Positions 35,151 through 47,277 of a stretch of 64,000 nucleotides of DNA are shown here, piece by piece. The notes under the pieces were generated by a model, which searched no databases, was not told the origin of the DNA, and was given only the letters and a program-made list of their open reading frames with translations. The position numbers and the translations under genes are program-made. The DNA is taken from assembly GCA_003024785.1 (NCBI GenBank), contig PUQB01000222.1, forward strand, positions 748,157 to 812,156, read 5' to 3'. Numbering within the stretch: position 1 is the stretch's first letter; every line of letters starts with the position of its first letter. The stretch comes from Selaginella tamariscina. Taxonomy: Eukaryota; Streptophyta; Lycopodiopsida; Selaginellales; Selaginellaceae.

Positions 35151-36984
35151 TGTCAGAGTTTTAACCCAAAAGGCCAACACGTGGCTGCCAGGTGGCCCAT
35201 TTTGGCGTCATCACCCTGTGTGAAGCAACGCTAAGTTTCCTAGAACAACCCCAACGACCCCTAGGGTTAGACTCTAATGCCCAAGTGGACAGGAGACTTA
35301 GGGTTTAGCCTAAGTCTCCCTAGAATGTACGCCCTCAGAACCCTTAAGGGAACCCTAGTTGACTTAGGGTTTAGCCTAAGTCTCCTTCTAGAGTGTTCTA
35401 CCCCCAAAACCCTTGAGGGAAACCCTAGTTGACTTAGGGTCTTGCCCTAGAAGACCTAGACAGGCTCATGCCCTAACCCCCATCAAGGAGACGTGTGTTA
35501 CACACATACCCTGGTAACAAGCTAAGGCATCGTCACTTACCCCTTGAGGAATCATCACCCTCATCCGGGAGTACAACCCCTTTAGGCGAATAAAGGGGTA
35601 CCCTGAACCACGACTAACCCCTAAGGGTTTGAGTGGCACAGTTATACCCTAGACCTAGGCTAGTACTTAGTGAGGAACACGAGTGTGCGCCGTAGGCGGA
35701 CACGAGTGTTTTGTTAAGCAAACTCCCTAAAGGCTAGGTTTGGGATAACCCTAAGCACACTGACCTTGCGAGTGCCTCACGAAAGGGTTCCTGCTACATG
35801 TTTAGGTTGTTTCAACCCTTGGAATTCCAAGGAGAACACTCCCCTAGCCAAGTGTGCCAAAAGCACACCTAGTTATGAACCTAACCTCCCTTGAGCGGAT
35901 GCCCAAGGCTTAGCACCCTAGTGCAAGCACAAGCATGTTTTGCTAAGTATCCAACCCCTTGGCGACAAGCCCATGACATAACCCCAAAGGGCGTGCCTCA
36001 GCGTTGTGCACCATGTGACGTTTAGCCCAGTGTCACATCTCCATGTGACACCCTTCCGATGTGGGCTATCATGCCATAGCCCTTAGATTCAAGAGTTGCA
36101 CCAAGTACCACAAACGTGGTTCCTAAATGCCAACTCTAGAACCCCTCAATGAACCCTCAGGAACCAGGTAACGTGAACCTGTCAAACAAGATCCCACGCC
36201 CACAGTTGGACAAGGACACGGATGTGCCTTGCTTGGCCGTGAGTGCTACACCTAGCTTGACGTGGAGGAGGAGGCTGGAGACAAGCCTCAACCTCTGCCT
36301 CTTGGAACGTGCATCCCGACAAGACCTCCCAGGCATGGATTCGCCAACGTTAAGGGTAAGCTACCCCGAAGGTGGGACGTACCCCTGGCATCTGGAAGTT
36401 AGGGCGGCACAACAGAGGGTTGTACCTTAACGACACAAGCTGAAGCTTGCACCGGCAGAAGAGCAACGAACTCATTCATGAACCCAGGAGCTCTCCTACG
36501 TATACTCTACCTTATTTATGTGACGGAGCCCCCCCCCCCTCTTTTCCTATTTGTGTTAGTGGGCTGGCACTGAATTCTAGCCCCTTAGATAAATTAGCAA
36601 TATGAGCCTATAACTCACCCTTACTCCTACCCCTAAACCCTACCCAAGGGGGTGGGGGTTTTAGGGCGTGGGTTAGGGCAACCCTAGGGTTAGGTCAACC
36701 CTAGGGGTGTTCCTAACCCTACTTAACACGCCGAACTCATCTGCAAAGACCAATCAGCCTATTCGGGACGTCAAAATTGGGGGTGGGTTTCTAGAAGGTA
36801 AGTTCTAGCTTCGCTTAGAGTTTCCTGCAAATACCTAATGACACCCGGCCGGACCATCACCAGATACCCAAGTGCACTAAGCGGGCCTGTTTCCTACTAC
36901 ATCTAGGGTCCATCAACATAGTACAGTAGGTAACAACAGTCAACGTCCAAAGTAAAGGGTCGAGTCATAGTAAAAACTATGACA
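35151..36984 (-). repeat. Left LTR of copy 2
   Basis: 1834 bp. The first about 950 bp carry many one- to four-base indels against the right LTR, while the last about 850 bp agree almost perfectly. A 93-residue plus-strand frame at 36149-36430 is antisense to the element and is broken by one-base indels in the other copies. Confidence 0.9.
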
Positions 36985-37000
36985 CACTCCCCGCCTTTGA
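36985..37000 (-). other. Putative polypurine tract of copy 2
   Basis: Minus-strand AAAGGCGGGGAGTG lies directly before the TGTCATAG start of the 3' LTR, the expected place for plus-strand priming. Confidence 0.6.
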
Positions 37001-40000
37001 AAATGTCAACGTCCTCGTTGACGTCCAACTCCAAGACTAGATAATGTTAGAAAAAACTAACCAAAACTAACATATCACTCTATGCGGAGTTAGCCAAAAG
37101 TTCACATAATTTCATTACCCCCCTTGCATTACGCGAAGCCAAGTACTTCAGAACCGTCGTTCACTGAGTCGTAAACCCAGCTGCCGGAGGCACCACCTGC
37201 GACATGAAGTCACTTGGAGACCTTTTGCACGTCTGCAAAGTCTGTCACCCGACGCACACAACACTGGTTAATTTCTTTACTTAACTAGAATTTATATTGG
37301 AGGCCTCTAGTTAGTGTTGTTGCCGGCCCCTTGGTTAATAAGAAATAAAGACTTGCTTTATTCCTTAATATTAACGCTATTGACGACCTCTGTCATCTAG
37401 CACAACAAGCACTTCTCAAATGCTTGACCAAACACCTTCGCATTTCTTTGATTTTCCAATGGTCCCACATGTTACGATATTATAGCTTACATCTCTGCAT
37501 CCCTCGGTGTTTCTCATTACCCCTTTTCATAAGGGTCTGCTACTATACCTATCTCTCGTTAGTATATAGTTACGCCAGACTAAGTATGAGACTTTTATCG
37601 GAATCAAGCTCTTTTCCGATACAAGAGTACAATTCGTAAAACCCTGTTCTTTGTAAACATATCAATCTGGCCAGAGGCGATCACAGAGGCGCATGGCTGT
37701 ACACATGTATACAACAAGGTCTTGCCAACCTGCCATCCACTTGGTGTGTTATTAACATAAATTTATTCCCGATAGGAATCAAATTCAGTCAAATTTGCAA
37801 CCAAGTTGATAACACACTTTGTACTCTTTCATAACACCGACCAGTTCAGGGACCAGATAAGCTAACATACCTTTCTTATAAATCAATGTGGAAACCAGGA
37901 AATTCAACCCATCTCTAATGCCTCAATCAACAATCTTTGTCTTAATTAGTACCCTCATTGTACTCATTCTCCAAAGAGCACAACATACTAGGTGCCATTC
38001 AATAATTCCTAACTCCTTATCGTACTAAGTTCAAAATACGGAATTTTAAAACTTAGTTTTCACGATAAGAGTCTCCCTGAACTCGTAATACTGTACGCCT
38101 CCGTAACATTATATTTATTTCCAACTCTTAAACTTATTTCGTAAATGTTTTTCCAACACTATACGAAGTATAGCATTTCACTAATTGAACAACTAGTGTT
38201 TTTGATAAACATCTTTTAAAACTAATCCTTATTCTATAAATAGTCCAATTTCGATATTGATACTCTCGAATGGATAATGATCGTTTTAACGTTCAAATCC
38301 TAAGCTTATCAACTAGTTGTTATACTAGTGGATATAAACTTACAATCATATCAATTTATCGAAATGCTACAACTACATTATAGATATGGTCTTAGTTTAC
38401 ATGAACCGAACTTCAATTTTGAGACGGAAATATAATGTTACGACAGTATTTCGAGGAACTTTGTTCAGAGACTAAGAGGAATCATGAACTAGTGTCTGGT
38501 TCATCTAATTGATTTAGTAAGATATAAACCTCCACATAAATGCTATCATAACACTGAAGTGTTAGATCAACTTCATGTTTTAGTCATACCTTATATTTCA
38601 ATAGATCTCCCCAAACATGAATAAAATATCTAGTTCAGTACATTGAACTAAGATACATTATTCACTCTAGACACCTAGCAATCCAGAAAGTGTCACATTG
38701 CCCCTCAAGCAATGTATTGAGAAATGTCTCATTTCTCAACTAACTTGAAAACACGTTTCAAGTTATAACACTAAGGTAGTGCCTTACCAAAGTGTCAGAC
38801 TCAAATCCACTTGAGTCTTTATATTATATGATTACGGCCACCTCATGTGATCATAACCAAGTTTGATATTGAGCGCTCCAAACTCAATATTGAAAGATAT
38901 CATACATACTTTGACAAGTCATTTATAACCAATCTTGAAAAGATTGTCACAAATTCTATCAAAGTTTAGAATATAAATATCTCACAGATGAGGTGATAGG
39001 AAACCTCATATTCTCGAACCGGATATTGGACGAACCTTGAACTACAATCATCAAGAAGGGACACCATCTTCTTGAGCTAATCCGCTACACAATATCATAC
39101 TTACAAGAATATTGAACCAACTCAAGGAACACCATCAAACCTTGAGATAGAACTAACAACTAACCCAAGGAATACAATCAAACCTTGAGTCAAGAATAGT
39201 TCTATTTTTCAATATTCCGAAAGATTGAAGATACATACTTTATTTGTTCTTTAAGTGCCCACATTTCGACCATGATGCAGAGTCAAGAAACCGTCTTTTG
39301 AATAATCGTATTCGACTCTAAAATAAAATTGATATTGAAAATCAATATCAACTTTCAATTCTCATCGAACACCGACTCTCTGAGGAGGTACATGCACTTA
39401 AACCTCCAATGGAATACCGACTATTACTCATTGAACTCACATAAGTTATAAACTTAGCAAGTTTCCTTACTTAGTCAATAAACAAAGTGAGAATCCCAAA
39501 TCATGCTCTTCTTAACCAAGGAATCACCCTTGTTCAAGAGCTTATCCCCACATTGCAAACAACGTTACAGATTTCAAGATTAAAGAGTTAACAATGAAAA
39601 TGCACAAGTGTGCGCCGAACGCCTTCACTATGCAAGTCCTTCATTACTCAGTAAACTGAAAATGTAAACGTATGTTTCCAACATTACTCTTTCTGATAGA
39701 TCATGCCATCTATCCCAAAAGTTGCATTGATAGGGATGCAACATTAAATCCGTCTACTGCCAAAATATTATTCTATCCCATTCTTAAGATCCCATATGAG
39801 ATAACTTCATAATCAAGTTAGTTGAGTTAGCTAACTTGAATACAAAGTGCGCCTACAACAACTAAGGTTTCAAGTTGTACTTTGTTCAAATAAGACTTGA
39901 ACTTAGTAAACTATTTCACCTAATGTTACTTGCAGCTAGCGTCATCAAAGTATTACGTCCATCGGACAATACTTTGATTACATTGGATCTTCGAACCAAC

Positions 40001-40663
40001 TGCTTAACATATTCATCATATGTTAATATTCGACATTCCGTTGTATTATAAGTTCATCACCATAGTCTGCTTCTAGAGCACTATAATAAGAGCTTATTTT
40101 ACACTTTATGTCAAAATGTAGTGTTCATTCTTATGTTTGAATATGCCCCCTCCCGAAGTCAAAGATGCACTTCTGAACATAAGTCTTTCCCCGTTTGAAC
40201 ACTATTGTTGGACGATATTGAATCTTGACCTAAGCCAAAACTCAATGGACATAGTCACGTTTCTCAAATCATGTGTTATCCCAAATTCAAACACCTTAAA
40301 AAAAAGAAAAATTTTCAATAATGTGTAATAGGATATCACAATGCCCATCTCACAAGACTTAGTTTGTAAGCCAGAACAAACTAACATGCCTTGTCTTGTG
40401 GAAGTAAATGGTAAAGTAACCTGGACAACCATAAGGTAAATAACCTGAAACAACTTGGAAGCTGACTTCCAAGTGCTACCTTCTAAGTCCATAACCCACA
40501 CCCACTTATGAAGTAGGTGTACTCTGAAGAGTTATAGATCTCAGGACCAACTCTCCACGCAGAATTCAGACATTAGCCGAAAGTGATAGAGTACTTCAAA
40601 ATTTAGAACTAACTAAACCCTAAAATACACTACACTTTAGGTAGTCCTACTGACCGTAGAGAA

Positions 40664-40679
40664 TAGGCTCCGATACCAA
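40664..40679 (-). other. Primer-binding site of copy 2
   Basis: Minus-strand TGGTATCGGAGCC, two bases inside the right LTR; one mismatch to the initiator-tRNA-Met site. Confidence 0.75.
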
Positions 40680-40680
40680 T

Positions 40681-42505
40681 TGTCAGAGTTTTAACCCAAA
40701 GGGCCAACACGTGGCAACACGTGGCTGCCAGGTGGCCATTTGGCGTCATCACCCTGTGTGAGCAACGCTAAGTTTCCCAGAACAACCCCAACGACCCCTA
40801 GGGTTAGACTCTAATGCCCAAGTGGACAGGAGACTTAGGGTTTAGCCTAAGTCTCCCTAGAATGTCTGCCCCCAGAACCCTTGAGGGATAACCCTAGTTG
40901 ACTTAGGGTTTAGCCTAAGTCTCCCTAGAGTGTCTCCCCAAAACCCTTGAGGGATAACCCTAGTTGACTTAGGGTCTTGCCCTAGAAGACCTAGACAGGC
41001 TCATGCCCTAACCCCCATCAAGGAGACGTGTGTTCCACACATACCCCTGACAGAGCTAAGGCATCGTCACTTACCCCTTGAGGAATCACCCTCATCCGGG
41101 AGTACAACCCCTTTAGGGCGACAAGGGGTACCCTGAACCACGACTAACCCCTAAGGGTTTGAGTGGCCAAGTTATACCCTAGACCTAGGGCTAGTACTTA
41201 GTGAGGACACGAGTGTGCGCCGTAGGCGGACACGAGTGTTCTGCTAAGCAAACTCCCTAAGGCTAGGTTTGGGATAACCCTAAGCACATGACCTTGCGAG
41301 TGCCTACGAAAGGGCTTCTGCTAATGCTTAGGTTGTTCAACCCTGATTCCAAGGAGAACACTCCCCTAGCCAAGTGTGCCAAAGCACACCTAGTTATGAG
41401 ACCTAACCTCCCTTGAGCGGATGCCCAAGGCTTAGCACCCTAGTGCAAGCACAAGCATGTCTGTTTGCTAAGTATCCAACCCCTTGGCGACAAGCCCATG
41501 ACATAACCCCAAAGGGCGTGCCTCAGGTGTTGTACCATGTGACGTTTAGCCCAGTGTCACATCTCCATGTGACACTGCCTTCCGATGTGGGCTATCATGC
41601 CATAGCCCTTAGATTCAAGAGTTGCACCAAGTACCACAAACGTGGTTCCTAAATGCCAACTCTAGAACCCCTCAATGAACCCTCAGGAACCAGGTAACGT
41701 GAACCTGTCAAACAAGATCCCACGCCCACAGTTGGACAAGGACACGGATGTGCCTTGCTTGGCCGTGAGTGCTACACCTAGCTTGACGTGGAGGAGGAGG
41801 CTGGAGACAAGCCTCAACCTCTGCCTCTTGGAACGTGCATCCGACAAGACCTCCCAGGCATGGATTCGCCAACGTTAAGGGTAAGCTACCCCGAAGGTGG
41901 GACGTACCCCTGGCATCTGGAAGTTAGGGCGGCACAACAGAGGGTTGTACCTTAACGACACAAGCTGAAGCTTGCACCGGCAGAAGAGCAACGAACTCAT
42001 TCATGAACCCAGGAGCTCTCCTACGTATACTCTACCTTATTTATGTGACGGAGCCCCCCCCCCCTCTTTTCCTATTTGTGTAGTGGGCTGGCACTGAATT
42101 CTAGCCCCTTAGATAAATTAGCAATATGAGCCTATAACTCACCCTTACTCCTACCCCTAAACCCTACCCAAGGGGGTGGGGGTTTTAGGGCGTGGGTTAG
42201 GGCAACCCTAGGGTTAGGTCAACCCTAGGGGTGTTCCTAACCCTACTTAACACGCCGAACTCATCTGCAAAGACCAATCAGCCTATTCGGGACGTCAAAA
42301 TTGGGGGTGGGTTTCTAGAAGGTAAGTTCTAGCTTCGCTTAGAGTTTCCTGCAAATACCTAATGACACCCGGCCGGACCATCACAGATACCCAAGTGCAC
42401 TAAGCGGGCCTTTCCTACTACATCTAGGGTCCATCAACATAGTACAGTAGGTAACAACAGTCAACGTCCAAAGTAAAGGGTCGAGTCATAGTAAAAACTA
42501 TGACA
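40681..42505 (-). repeat. Right LTR of copy 2 (5' LTR in element orientation)
   Basis: 1825 bp. By orientation this is the 5' LTR, so transcription would run leftwards into the interior. Poly-C tract at 42054-42064 and the CCCTAA-like words match the other family members. Terminal hairpin GTCATAGT/ACTATGAC is retained. Confidence 0.9.
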
Positions 42506-44299
42506 TCCATGGTATTTAATAAGGTGGCCATCTACTTCAAAGCTTGATACACCATATACGAGATCCCGAAGACCATGTTCTACTGCCGGAGGGATGAGTG
42601 GTTAGATGGAGTGCACATAGGAACACTTGCTTGGTCAAAACCCACTCTCACATTATGACATTCATAATAAGGATTTTGTGGAGGCAAATGCAAATAGGAT
42701 GCCTCATAAATGCAAGGGTCAAAGAAAATTTCAAGATTTTGCCTTCAATCTACACTCAATTAAAGCTATGTGAACATGTGAACAAGTGCCTCAATTTGAT
42801 GGGGCCCAAACAATCTACACCAATACCTTTAATAACATATGGAATACTCAGTTTAAGGATGTGGAGATTGCAAAATACTCTAGCTTTTCCAAGTGTGACA
42901 CTTGTACATCACTGAAGGCTACATAGGCTTGTGTAAAAACCTTGGTGGAGATCACTCACACGATTGCACAACAAACTTGCTGGTCTCAGTACTATGCACA
43001 CAACATGCTTTCTGTGTCACACCCATTAGAATACCTATACTTGATCCACGACAAAATGAATCATTCAAAGACCAGCATTGCAAAGTTAATTGCAACACCA
43101 AAGTGCCTTGAAAATGTCATAAAACTTTCAATTTTATTGACAAGTGTGCTAACACATAGATATGGTTGTGAATCATATAGATACTTTTCACTTCCACACT
43201 AGTTTAGCGACTCCAATTTCACTATTGGGTCATTGGCCATGTGTTTCAAAAACCTTGAAGCCCACTCATAAATAAGTCATATGGGTGATTTCAAAGTGAA
43301 GAAACAACATCTCCAACCTTTACATAATGCTCTCATGAACACATTTGCACTTGAGGCTACTTGGGAATATGAGAGGCATTGTCAGTAGCCTGCACAAAAA
43401 ACATATGGCCCGTTGAGAGTTCCGATTCAATGGAGGGATCTAACCTAGATAGGGTAGTGTCATCAACATCAAATAAGCTTCTTCGTTATTTGCTTTTACA
43501 AATGGATAATTTGCAGGTGAGAACAAAAATAGGTAAATGATTTTAGTTAAAGTTTTCTCAAGCTCATACTTACTTTTATTTTTAGATAAGTACTAGCATA
43601 CTTGTCAATGCTTATTGTCAAAGGTATGTTTGAGACAATCACATTCAGTTTCCTTATGGTTGGTCACACTTATGAAGATATTGATACATTCTTTAATAAG
43701 GTCTTCTAATCAAATTAATCTTAATTACTATAATATACTTAGGTATATACTAAATATTCATGCAGAACATGTTACTTTGTTTTGGCAACTCTACAAAAAG
43801 GACAAGTGCACTTACCTTATCATATATGATGGATCTTTTTAAAAATTGTATCTCCAAAAAAATTTGTGCTTTGCTTGTAATTAAAGTGTCAGACTTCAAA
43901 AAGTTTCTCAAAGAATATATCAAAGAGGGGAGTGATTCTTTAACTGGTCACCTTGTGCCACTATAATTCTTTTTTTTCCACAAGAAATGATATATCTATT
44001 ATGCAGTATAAGTTACGGCCATTAGAACATAAGTGGTTACCCAAAGAAGGCTTAATGCTTTTCAAAAGTGGAGATGATGGAAAGTCACTTTTCTTAAAAG
44101 AACAACCAGACCCTATTCCATTGAGTGCTCAACTCAAGAAACAAGAGCATATTATTGATGGCATCAAAAAGTATGTGACATATGTTCGAAAATCGATGCC
44201 AAATTCAGAATTATATAAGCATGTGGCCGACTATTGGGAGATTGTTGTTTGAGAGTTAAAAGAGCTTGTTGTCACAAGTACAGAATTATAACACTCTTT

Positions 44300-45060
44300 T
44301 TGGCCTAGAATAAGGTGGCAGGAGGAGATTGAAACCACAATCAATGAGTGCAATGATGTGGAAGTGCAAACCCCACACTTTGTTGGACAAAAGAATTAGA
44401 AACCTAAACCATACTTTAATTATTGTAAGGATCTTTAAAAATTAATTATCATCTTTATTATTCTAAGTGTGTCATATAATCAATCTATTTGAATGGGTTA
44501 AATTATCCATACACCTAAAGTCATCATAAAAAAATAATATGAAAGGTTGCATGGTTCAAACCGCAAAATGATATGAAAATAAAAGCAAAAAGTATAATTA
44601 ATGCCTAAAAAAAACATGGTTTCCTAATTAAAAAGATCTAGCATATTTTATAAATGTTAAATCCATTTTATATGGTGAATATCAAGAAGCATTAATAAAG
44701 TTACAATCAACAAAACTACGTCTTCTAAAACTTAAAGCAATTACAAAATATAATATATTTAATATTCATAATTATAATTAATTCTTTAATAATAATACCA
44801 AATTGTTTCTTTAACTATATAAATTTATAAAAGATATGAAAGATGTATAATATGTTATTACTATTACAAATTTTTAATTAATGTTATGATTAAATATTAA
44901 TATTTTAATTACAACATAAATATTTATATAATGTACCTCTCATGTTCTTTAATAATGCTAAGGGTCAATTACAAAAATAGAATGTTTTAAAAAATATATA
45001 TCTTTAATATAATTCTAAAGAATATTATTTCTTTAAACATATATTATTTAACAAGTCATT
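44300..45060. other. 3' tail of the DUF7869-type element and AT-rich sequence
   Basis: 44290-44440 matches the tail at 5900-6070 (GGAAGTGCAAACC.CACACTTTG, then AACCATACTTTAATTATTG). Beyond that only AT-rich sequence is seen. Confidence 0.5.
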
Positions 45061-45069
45061 CAAATTTTA

Positions 45070-45660
45070 TCTATTTAGAGAGAGAGAGAGTACTACACAA
45101 GTCATTCGATCTTTATTTGTGTTTAAGCGCGTGTGTGTGTGAGTGAGAGAGAGAGAATACTGCAATTGTTGTTTAACGATTCATTCGATTTATATCTGTT
45201 TAACATGAAAATATCAACAGATAATCATTCATATTGTTATTGATTATGTGAGATGGTGTGTTTCTCTATTAGTATACACACAATCAAGGTTAACGCAAAC
45301 GGATTTTCGCGAGCGTGTTTTCGAATGTTCTTAAAATCTTGCGAATCTGGTAACAACAAAGAAATAATAATATTTAAAATATTTTTAGTGTATTTAAATA
45401 TTAAATGCTAAGACTTTAAAATATTTAAATTATGGAAAACCAAATTAACAAATTGGGCGAATGCCTTTGCGAACATGTTTCGCTAACGCCCACAAAAACA
45501 TGCAAACGCATTTTTTGGTAACACTGGATAAATTAAGCAAATTTACTCTCTAATATAATATACGTCCCTATACATGTATTAAAATACTTTCTCTCTCTCT
45601 CTAGAGAGAGAGGGAGGGAGAGGGAGGGAGAGAGAGTAAGTACTGAAGTAATTGTTTAGC
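45070..45660. repeat. AT-rich stretch with GA/CT microsatellites and a possible MITE
   Basis: GA runs occur near 45080, 45142 and 45603-45636 and a CT run at 45590. Between 45290 and 45530 an unusual GC-spiked patch has GGTAAC, GCGAA and ACGCAAACG words facing one another (AACGCAAACG near 45293, CAAACGCATTTTTTGG near 45504). It may be a degraded DNA-transposon derivative, but arms do not align well. Confidence 0.3.
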
Positions 45661-45827
45661 AAGTCATTAGATTTTTATCTGTTTAATGTAATCAGTGATA
45701 CTGTTATGATGGTTTAATTATATATCTGGTGTGCGTCTCATTTGTGTTTCTCTGTAGCTATACACTTAATATGATATACGTGCGTGTATACACATGTATA
45801 TATGTGTATCTCTGTGTACATATATAG

Positions 45828-46785
45828 GTTGTGATGAACAGGGAAACCATTGAGTGAGGTTTACCTCCATCACTGGGTCGTTCTCCAGCTACAAGTGAAA
45901 TCTGAGGAGAGCAAGGACTTCTCCGACTTCCTCCGTGTCCGAACAAACGGATCCGTGCGCATAGCCGGGAATGACGGAATCTGCCAGAGCCACGTGTTGT
46001 CACAGTACTGGGGGCTGGGACTAGCTACTCCGTACCTGCCCCGTACGCCATACAAGTCGGAGATCCTATGAATAGAGGAACTCCTGATCCTCAAGTACGC
46101 ATACACATGTGTGTGCGTGTTAACGTGTTTTACAGGGCTGTTTGGAGTGCAGATGTAACTTATATAATGTGACTAAGATCGATCAGGGAAGCCTTTACCA
46201 GAAGGGTATAAGGGTGGTTTAAGATGCTGTTATGAGGGTACCAGGTGTAATGTAAAAGATGGATATGAAGGAGGAGAACACTCTATTTGCAATACAGTAT
46301 TGAGTGGGTTGAATGGGATGAGTGCGCTTTAACTGTTCATGTGTATATCTTAGACATAACCGATGACGTATGTATAACAGTGTATAATACAGGTAGAATA
46401 CGATGTCCCTCTATGTAATAAGGGGGATTGTACTCATGTTGGGTGGTAATATCATATATGGTGTTGCTCATCAGCACGGTGGAGCTAGAGGGCTGATACT
46501 GCACGGAGAGGTACCAACGTGTGTGGTGTGTGTACTTGGGTGTGTATATATGTATATACTCTCTAGGACGGGTGTCACCTATACCATCGTATGGAATTGG
46601 GGGCACTGCTGGGGATGAAGCCGGATATGTTGTTGGGATGAGTTCCTGTTATCCTAAGCTTGAGAAAAGCTTCAGTTAACCTCGTATTATAACTCGGTTT
46701 AAGGAACATACTGGTCTGATGGCACTCTTTTATCTCATAGCTGCTGAAGAGGACGAGACCTCCTCAATTACTGGCCTTGAGGTAC
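45828..46785 (+). pseudogene. SURNod19-domain protein gene remnant, four exons
   Basis: Exon 1 (45828-46094): VYLHHWVVLQLQV, IAGNDGICQSHVLSQYWGLG, PYKSEI. Exon 2 (46136-46367): GCLECRCNLYNVT, then GYKGGL.CCYEGTRC in a second frame, then VEWVEWDECALTVHVYILDI. Exon 3 (46393-46510): VEYDVPLCNKGDCTHV and NIIYGVAHQHGGARGLILHG. Exon 4 (about 46600-46785): GDEAGYVVGMSSCYPKLEK, then HTGLMALFYLIAAE. This order and these motifs are diagnostic of the 'stress up-regulated Nod 19' family of secreted plant proteins, of unknown biochemical role. Frameshifts inside exons 2 and 3 and stops in exons 1 and 4, plus a missing N-terminus and signal peptide, show it is broken. Introns contain GT/CA microsatellites. 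Confidence 0.75.
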
Positions 46786-46794
46786 AACACACGT

Positions 46795-47237
46795 GTGTGC
46801 GCGTGCTCGTGTGTGAGAGAGAGAGAACTGTACACACACATACCCCATGCATCCATACACACACCTTGTGGTTGAGTACAGGTACTTGAAGGTGAATGTG
46901 TGTGTGTGAGAGAGAGAGAGAGATGTACACACACACACCCCATGCATGCATACACACAGCTTATGTGTTTGAGTACAGGTGATGCGGTGCACATGAACTG
47001 TGGGGTTTTAGGAATATTCTGAAGTGCATTTTCATGCTGCTGGAGCAAGCAATATAGGTTACGATATATATCTTGTTATATGCTATTAGAGAAAATTTAG
47101 TAGATTATTAACTTGTATTACATTCATGCTTCACACACACATGCTGTTAAAACCAGCTTAACAACACTTGAGAGAGAGAGATGCTGTTAAAACCTGCTTA
47201 ACGACACTTACGATGACGCTGTGTGATTCACTATGCA

Positions 47238-47277
<40 letters not shown>

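Larger units (their letters stand above)
36985..40680 (-). repeat. Non-coding hairpin-array interior of copy 2
   Basis: The part 37831-40680 repeats the hairpin series seen at 1-2870, with the arms kept. Copy 2 also has a hairpin lacking in copy 1 near 38797 (GACTCAA / TTGAGTC). The part 36985-37830 has no counterpart in the window. No ORF above about 100 codons is present on either strand. Confidence 0.75.
35151..42505 (-). mobile_element. Complete non-coding LTR retroelement (LARD-like), copy 2
   Basis: Left LTR 35151-36984, interior 36985-40680, right LTR 40681-42505. Both LTRs carry TG...CA ends, and the whole is flanked by TCCAT (35146-35150 and 42506-42510). Reading the minus strand, the primer-binding site TGGTATCGGAGCC follows the right LTR, and a purine-rich tract (revcomp 36985-37000, AAAGGCGGGGAGTG) precedes the left LTR, so all cis signals are present. 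The 3.7-kb interior has no gag or pol in any frame; it needs enzymes from another element. The two LTRs are nearly identical outside short indels, so insertion was recent. Confidence 0.9.
34480..44290 (+). pseudogene. DUF7869-type transposase-like gene split by an LTR element
   Basis: The coding pieces lie at about 34860-35150 and 42511-44290, once the 35151-42505 insertion is set aside. In order: IIDCCKKKCCK (about 34998), a Cys cluster; HYDIHNKDFVEANANRMPHK near 42650; SSFSKCDTCTSLK near 42885; YLYLIHDKMNHSKT near 43035; SNFTIGSLAMCFKNLE near 43215; FSFLMVGHTYEDIDTFFNK near 43648; then an open frame 43953-44252 with HKWLPKEGLMLFKSGDDG and LYKHVADYWE. I recall the order HDKMDHSKT, GSL..LL..LE and MVGHTH.DID from the DUF7869 family, regarded as transposase-like (DDE/RNase H-type). 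Stops and frameshifts are frequent, so it is dead. Confidence 0.6.

Noticed and set aside
36149..36430. 93-residue open frame in the left LTR (also partly at 3943-4149 and 41675-41878)
   Set aside because: It is antisense to the element, broken by one-base indels in the other LTR copies, and matches no family I know.
45290..45530. Clear MITE between GGTTAACGCAAACG and CAAACGCATTTTTTGG
   Set aside because: The two ends do not align as terminal inverted repeats and no target duplication is visible, so it is listed only as possible.
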